Assembly (NCBI GenBank): GCA_030040175.1
Contig: JASHUF010000544.1
Location: 1-5,410 of the forward strand
Length of the DNA stretch: 5,410 bases
Direction: 5' to 3'
Source of the DNA: Acidobacteriaceae bacterium
GTDB lineage: Bacteria > Acidobacteriota > Terriglobia > Terriglobales > Acidobacteriaceae
The position numbers and the translations under genes are program-made. The notes under the pieces are model-generated. The model was not told the DNA's origin and did not search any database. It worked only from the letters and a program-made list of their open reading frames with translations. This document shows, one piece after another, positions 1-5,410 of this stretch. How positions within the stretch are numbered: position 1 is the stretch's first letter; each line of letters starts with the position of its first letter.

Positions 1-982
1 TGCCCTGGTGCACGCGGACCAGAAGCTCCGGAGAAGAGCCCGCCAGCTCAATGGTTTGCGCCGAGTTCTTCGAGGGTTTTCGAGATTTTGACCCGCTCGC
101 GGCAGAAAGCGGTGCGTAGGGAGCAAAGCGCAGGAAGAACATGTACGGGCTGGGATTAACCATGCGCAGGGCGCGATAAACCTGAAAGCTGTCCACGCCG
201 GGCTCCACGTCGAAGCGCTGGGAGAGGACGGCCTGAAAGACATCGCCGGCGCGAATATACTCTTGAGTCCGCTCCACTGCGCGCAGAAATTCCTTTTTCG
301 CTGTGCGGTGCTTCACCTTGAGCTTGCGCGGCGCGCCGCTCTTGCGCGCGGTCAGCTTCGGCAGAGGCCGGGACAGGCGCATTTCGAGGGCGTCGAGCCG
401 CGCAACGGCACGATCGTAGGCCGCGCCGGGGCTGCCGCGGCGCACGTCGGCCGTGGCCACAAGCCAGATCTCTTTGCGCACGTGGTCGAAGGCCAGCACT
501 TCGTTGAAGAAGAGGAGGCAGGCATCGGGAATGCGCAGTTCGTCTTGGGCCGTCGACGGCAGGCGCTCGATAAGGCGCACGGCGTCGTAGGCAAAGTAAC
601 CCACGGCGCCGGCAGTGAACGGAGGCAGGCCGGCAAGGCGCGCAGGCTTGTGGCCGGCAAGCGCCCGGCGCAGCACGTCGAAGACGTCGCCTTCAAGATG
701 TGTGGTCTTGCCGCCCTCGGTGATCTCGATCTGGCGGCCGCGCGCAACGATGCGCTTGAAGGGCGCGAGGCCGATAAAGGTGTACCGTCCCAACTGCTCG
801 CCGCCCTCGACGGACTCGAGCAGAAAGCACTCGCGTTCCTGCCAGGCGGCGCGCAGGAAAGCCGAGACCGGCGTTTCCAGATCGGCCGCAAGCGTGCGGC
901 AGACGGGCACGAGGGTGTGCTCGCGCGCGAGCGCGAGGAATTCCCTGCGGCCAGGGCGAATGGAGTGGACTTCGGGCTTCAC
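1..982 (-). CDS. trpE: Anthranilate synthase component I (TrpE), 3' end cut off by the window
   Basis: This is the large subunit of anthranilate synthase. With the glutamine amidotransferase TrpG it converts chorismate to anthranilate, the first committed step of tryptophan synthesis, in the cytosol. 327 residues are visible without stop or frameshift. The N-terminal regulatory motif LLES is at residues 54-57 and ends the expected Val-Glu-Gly-Gly/GRYTFIG block. FQAVLSQRF is at about 249-257, the tryptophan-site NPSPYMF at 276-282 and GSSPELLVRV at 315-324. Both feedback-site motifs are intact, so feedback inhibition by tryptophan is expected (inference). Family members are usually about 490-520 aa, so about the last third, with the chorismate-binding catalytic core, lies left of the window. 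Between MFF (281-283) and GSSPE the protein has 31 residues, against about nine in the E. coli enzyme as I recall it; the extra part is Ser/Lys-rich. The start is the GTG at 982, placing the usual EFLALAREH..LVPV near the N-terminus; TTG at 985 is an alternative, and the frame stays open further upstream. PabB or another chorismate-utilising paralogue is less likely because of the LLES motif. Confidence 0.95.
   Translation of the reverse strand, partial: MKPEVHSIRPGRREFLALAREHTLVPVCRTLAADLETPVSAFLRAAWQERECFLLESVEGGEQLGRYTFIGLAPFKRIVARGRQIEITEGGKTTHLEGDVFDVLRRALAGHKPARLAGLPPFTAGAVGYFAYDAVRLIERLPSTAQDELRIPDACLLFFNEVLAFDHVRKEIWLVATADVRRGSPGAAYDRAVARLDALEMRLSRPLPKLTARKSGAPRKLKVKHRTAKKEFLRAVERTQEYIRAGDVFQAVLSQRFDVEPGVDSFQVYRALRMVNPSPYMFFLRFAPYAPLSAASGSKSRKPSKNSAQTIELAGSSPELLVRVHQG
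322..337. repeat. Third copy of the 16-mer GCTTGCGCGGCGCGCC, inside trpE
   Basis: This is an exact 16-base match to 1063-1078, in the same orientation. It encodes residues 216-221 of TrpE (Gly-Ala-Pro-Arg-Lys plus one base of the next codon). These lie in a basic, poorly conserved linker between the N-terminal regulatory part and the conserved FQAVLSQRF block, a place where extra sequence is likely to be tolerated. The match is direct observation; a mobile or REP-like origin is only a possibility. Confidence 0.45.
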
Positions 983-1058
983 CAAGTCCAGTGTAAGGGG
1001 TCCGGCGCTCCTGGGCGGCGCCCCGGGAGGCGAAACGGTGCGGGCTTGCTGGCGCGCC
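983..1058 (-). other. 76-nt intergenic region between the EAL gene and trpE
   Basis: The region is very GC-rich and has no T-tailed hairpin, so transcription may read through from the EAL gene into trpE. It holds one repeat copy (1044-1058), an AGGAG purine motif (1012-1008) about 25 nt before the GTG start, too far to act as a normal ribosome-binding site for it, and a TACACT hexamer (995-990) resembling a -10 box. A matching -35 box is not seen at the usual distance (CCGCCC there). No tryptophan-rich leader peptide is visible in the 76 nt, so there is no sign of classical trp attenuation here. Confidence 0.5.
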
Positions 1059-1078
1059 TCAGGCTTGCGCGGCGCGCC
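1044..1078. repeat. Two imperfect direct copies of a GC-rich 15-16-mer around the EAL gene stop codon
   Basis: On the plus strand, GCTTGCTGGCGCGCC (1044-1058) is followed by GCTTGCGCGGCGCGCC (1063-1078). The copies differ only by T versus GC in the middle. Each ends in the 8-bp palindrome GGCGCGCC (1051-1058 and 1071-1078). Because that core is self-complementary, the two copies can also pair with each other as an 8-bp all-GC stem with a 12-nt loop that contains the stop codon of the EAL gene. No T-run follows on the minus strand, so it does not look like an intrinsic terminator. An exact copy of the second unit lies in trpE at 322-337. The repeats are seen directly; any function is inference, and GC-rich sequence makes partial coincidence possible. 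Confidence 0.6.
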
Positions 1079-2255
1079 CGCGGCGGCCTTTGAGCCATTC
1101 GTTCGCGGCCTCGAGCGGCAGCGGACGGCTGAAGAGGAAGCCCTGGGCGCGGTCGCAGCCCTTGCGGCGCAGGAAATCGAGCTGCGCCTGGGTTTCCACG
1201 CCTTCGGCGGTCACGGTCATGCCCAGCTCGTGGCCGATCTCGATGGTTTTTTCCACCAGCACGCGGTCGCTCGAATTGGTGTGCATGTTCCCGACAAAGA
1301 CCTTGTCAATCTTGAGCTCATTGGCGGGGATGTTGACCAGATGCTGCATCATGGCGTAGCCGGTGCCGAAATCGTCAATCGAAAGCTGCACGTTTTTCAT
1401 GCGCAGGCGCGTCAGCACATCGAGCGCCGAAGACGGCTCCTGCATCAGGCAGCTCTCTGTAATCTCCACCGTGATTCTCTCGGCGGGGATCGAATGCTTG
1501 CCGGCGAGACCGATGAAGGTATCCGGGAACTTCAGGTCTTTGAGCGACTGCACCGACACGTTGAGCGCAATGCGCGGCGCGGGACGGCCGTTGGAAGCGA
1601 ATCGGCGCGCCTCTTCGAGTCCCTGATCGGCCATGAGCCAGCAGAAGGTGTCCATTTCGCCCATGGCCTCGAAGCGCGGAATGAAGCAGTCAGGCGGGAG
1701 CAGGCCCAGCCGCGGATGCCGCCAGCGCGCCAGCGCTTCCAGGCCCTCCGCTTCGCCGCTGGCGATATCGATCTGGGGCTGATAGAAGAGAACGAATTCG
1801 CGGTTGCGCAGGGCGCTGCGCAGGTCTTCGTCCCTGACTTCGACCTGGGGACAGGGACGAGCCGGGGCGGACTTGACCTGGGGAATGTGCCCGCGCAGCA
1901 GATCTTCAAGCTCGGCCAGGCGAAAGGGCTTGGTGAGATGGCCGGCAATGGTCAGGTTGAGGGTCCGCGCCAGCTTTTCGGCGGTTTCCATTACCCGCTT
2001 GCTGATGCCGCTCATGAGGACGACGCCCGCGGTCGAGCCAAGCTGGCCCAGCAGGCGCAGCACCTCGATGCCGTCCATCCGGGGCATCATCAAATCGAGC
2101 AGAATCAGGCTTACCTCCGGCGTGAGCAGACCAGGCAGCTCGGCCGCATCGGTTGTGGCCGTGCAGCGGAGCCCCAAGGATTCCGCGGTGGCGGCGATCA
2201 GTTCGCCAATGTCGCGATCGTCGTCGATCACGAGGATGCGGTCAGCGTTGGCCAT
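1059..2255 (-). CDS. REC-EAL response regulator, predicted cyclic-di-GMP phosphodiesterase
   Basis: A complete 398-aa two-domain protein. Residues 5-123 form a receiver domain: acidic cluster D11-D13, phosphoacceptor D54 in LLDLMMP, switch S82 and K109 in LTKPF. Residues about 140-390 form an EAL domain. The residues known to be needed for metal binding and catalysis in active EAL enzymes are all present: E173 (EAL), N232 (LNVS), E264 (EITE), D294-D295 (DDFGTGY), K315 (LKID), E351 (AEGVE) and Q371 (QGF). I therefore predict active hydrolysis of c-di-GMP to pGpG, controlled by phosphorylation of D54. There is no GGDEF, DNA-binding or membrane segment. Architecture and length are close to RocR of Pseudomonas aeruginosa, but orthology is not claimed. 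The ATG at 2255 is preceded by a GAGAG purine stretch and puts the first receiver strand at residue 6, as usual. The gene lies 36 nt after the hybrid kinase gene in the same direction, so that kinase is the likely phosphodonor. Confidence 0.95.
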   Translation of the reverse strand: MANADRILVIDDDRDIGELIAATAESLGLRCTATTDAAELPGLLTPEVSLILLDLMMPRMDGIEVLRLLGQLGSTAGVVLMSGISKRVMETAEKLARTLNLTIAGHLTKPFRLAELEDLLRGHIPQVKSAPARPCPQVEVRDEDLRSALRNREFVLFYQPQIDIASGEAEGLEALARWRHPRLGLLPPDCFIPRFEAMGEMDTFCWLMADQGLEEARRFASNGRPAPRIALNVSVQSLKDLKFPDTFIGLAGKHSIPAERITVEITESCLMQEPSSALDVLTRLRMKNVQLSIDDFGTGYAMMQHLVNIPANELKIDKVFVGNMHTNSSDRVLVEKTIEIGHELGMTVTAEGVETQAQLDFLRRKGCDRAQGFLFSRPLPLEAANEWLKGRRGRAAQA

Positions 2256-2291
2256 CAGCTCTCAACTCTCGCCGATAACATTGGAATTTTC

Positions 2292-5410
<3,119 letters not shown>

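Noticed and set aside
399..519. Possible RNA gene, CRISPR array or mobile element anywhere in the window (example stretch given)
   Set aside because: No tRNA-like cloverleaf, regularly spaced repeats, transposase motifs or terminal inverted repeats were seen; coding sequence accounts for almost all bases.
352..891. Minus-strand 179-aa open frame as the gene in this region
   Set aside because: It is in another frame of the same strand as trpE and has an Arg/Ser/Ala-rich shadow translation; the trpE frame carries LLES, NPSPYMF and GSSPE.
263..1093. Plus-strand 276-aa open frame as a real gene
   Set aside because: It is codon-registered antisense to trpE, whose conserved motifs are read from the minus strand over the same bases.

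Overview
The window is GC-rich (roughly 60-65% by eye) bacterial chromosomal DNA with three genes, all on the minus strand, covering nearly every base. Read in the direction of transcription (right to left) they are: (1) a large multi-PAS hybrid sensor histidine kinase whose 5' end lies beyond the right edge (2292 to >5408); (2) a REC-EAL response regulator, a predicted cyclic-di-GMP phosphodiesterase, complete at 1059-2255; (3) trpE, anthranilate synthase component I, starting at about 982 and running off the left edge, so its catalytic C-terminus is not visible.

The gaps are 36 nt (kinase to EAL regulator) and about 76 nt (EAL regulator to trpE). No T-tailed intrinsic terminator is visible in either gap. 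The kinase and the EAL regulator therefore look like one transcription unit and a cognate two-component pair. The kinase probably senses cytosolic signals through at least five PAS domains, autophosphorylates on His670 (numbered from the first complete codon in the window), and passes phosphate to its own C-terminal receiver and/or to Asp54 of the EAL protein. That would modulate c-di-GMP hydrolysis. trpE is probably a neighbouring housekeeping gene that may or may not share the transcript.

The organism cannot be fixed from this window. High GC, many-PAS cytosolic hybrid kinases and the style of the TrpE fit a soil or environmental bacterium; Acidobacteriota is my best guess, with proteobacterial or other GC-rich lineages possible. 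There are no RNA genes, mobile elements, CRISPR arrays or integration signatures. No stretch over 300 bases lacks a gene.

I do not see a clearly novel biological system. The points most worth a second look are the kinase/REC-EAL/trpE gene order, a 22-residue-longer Ser/Lys-rich segment in TrpE, a short GC-palindrome-cored repeat present three times (once in the trpE linker, twice around the EAL stop codon), and the unclear trpE start. The long plus-strand open frames are antisense shadows produced by codon bias.
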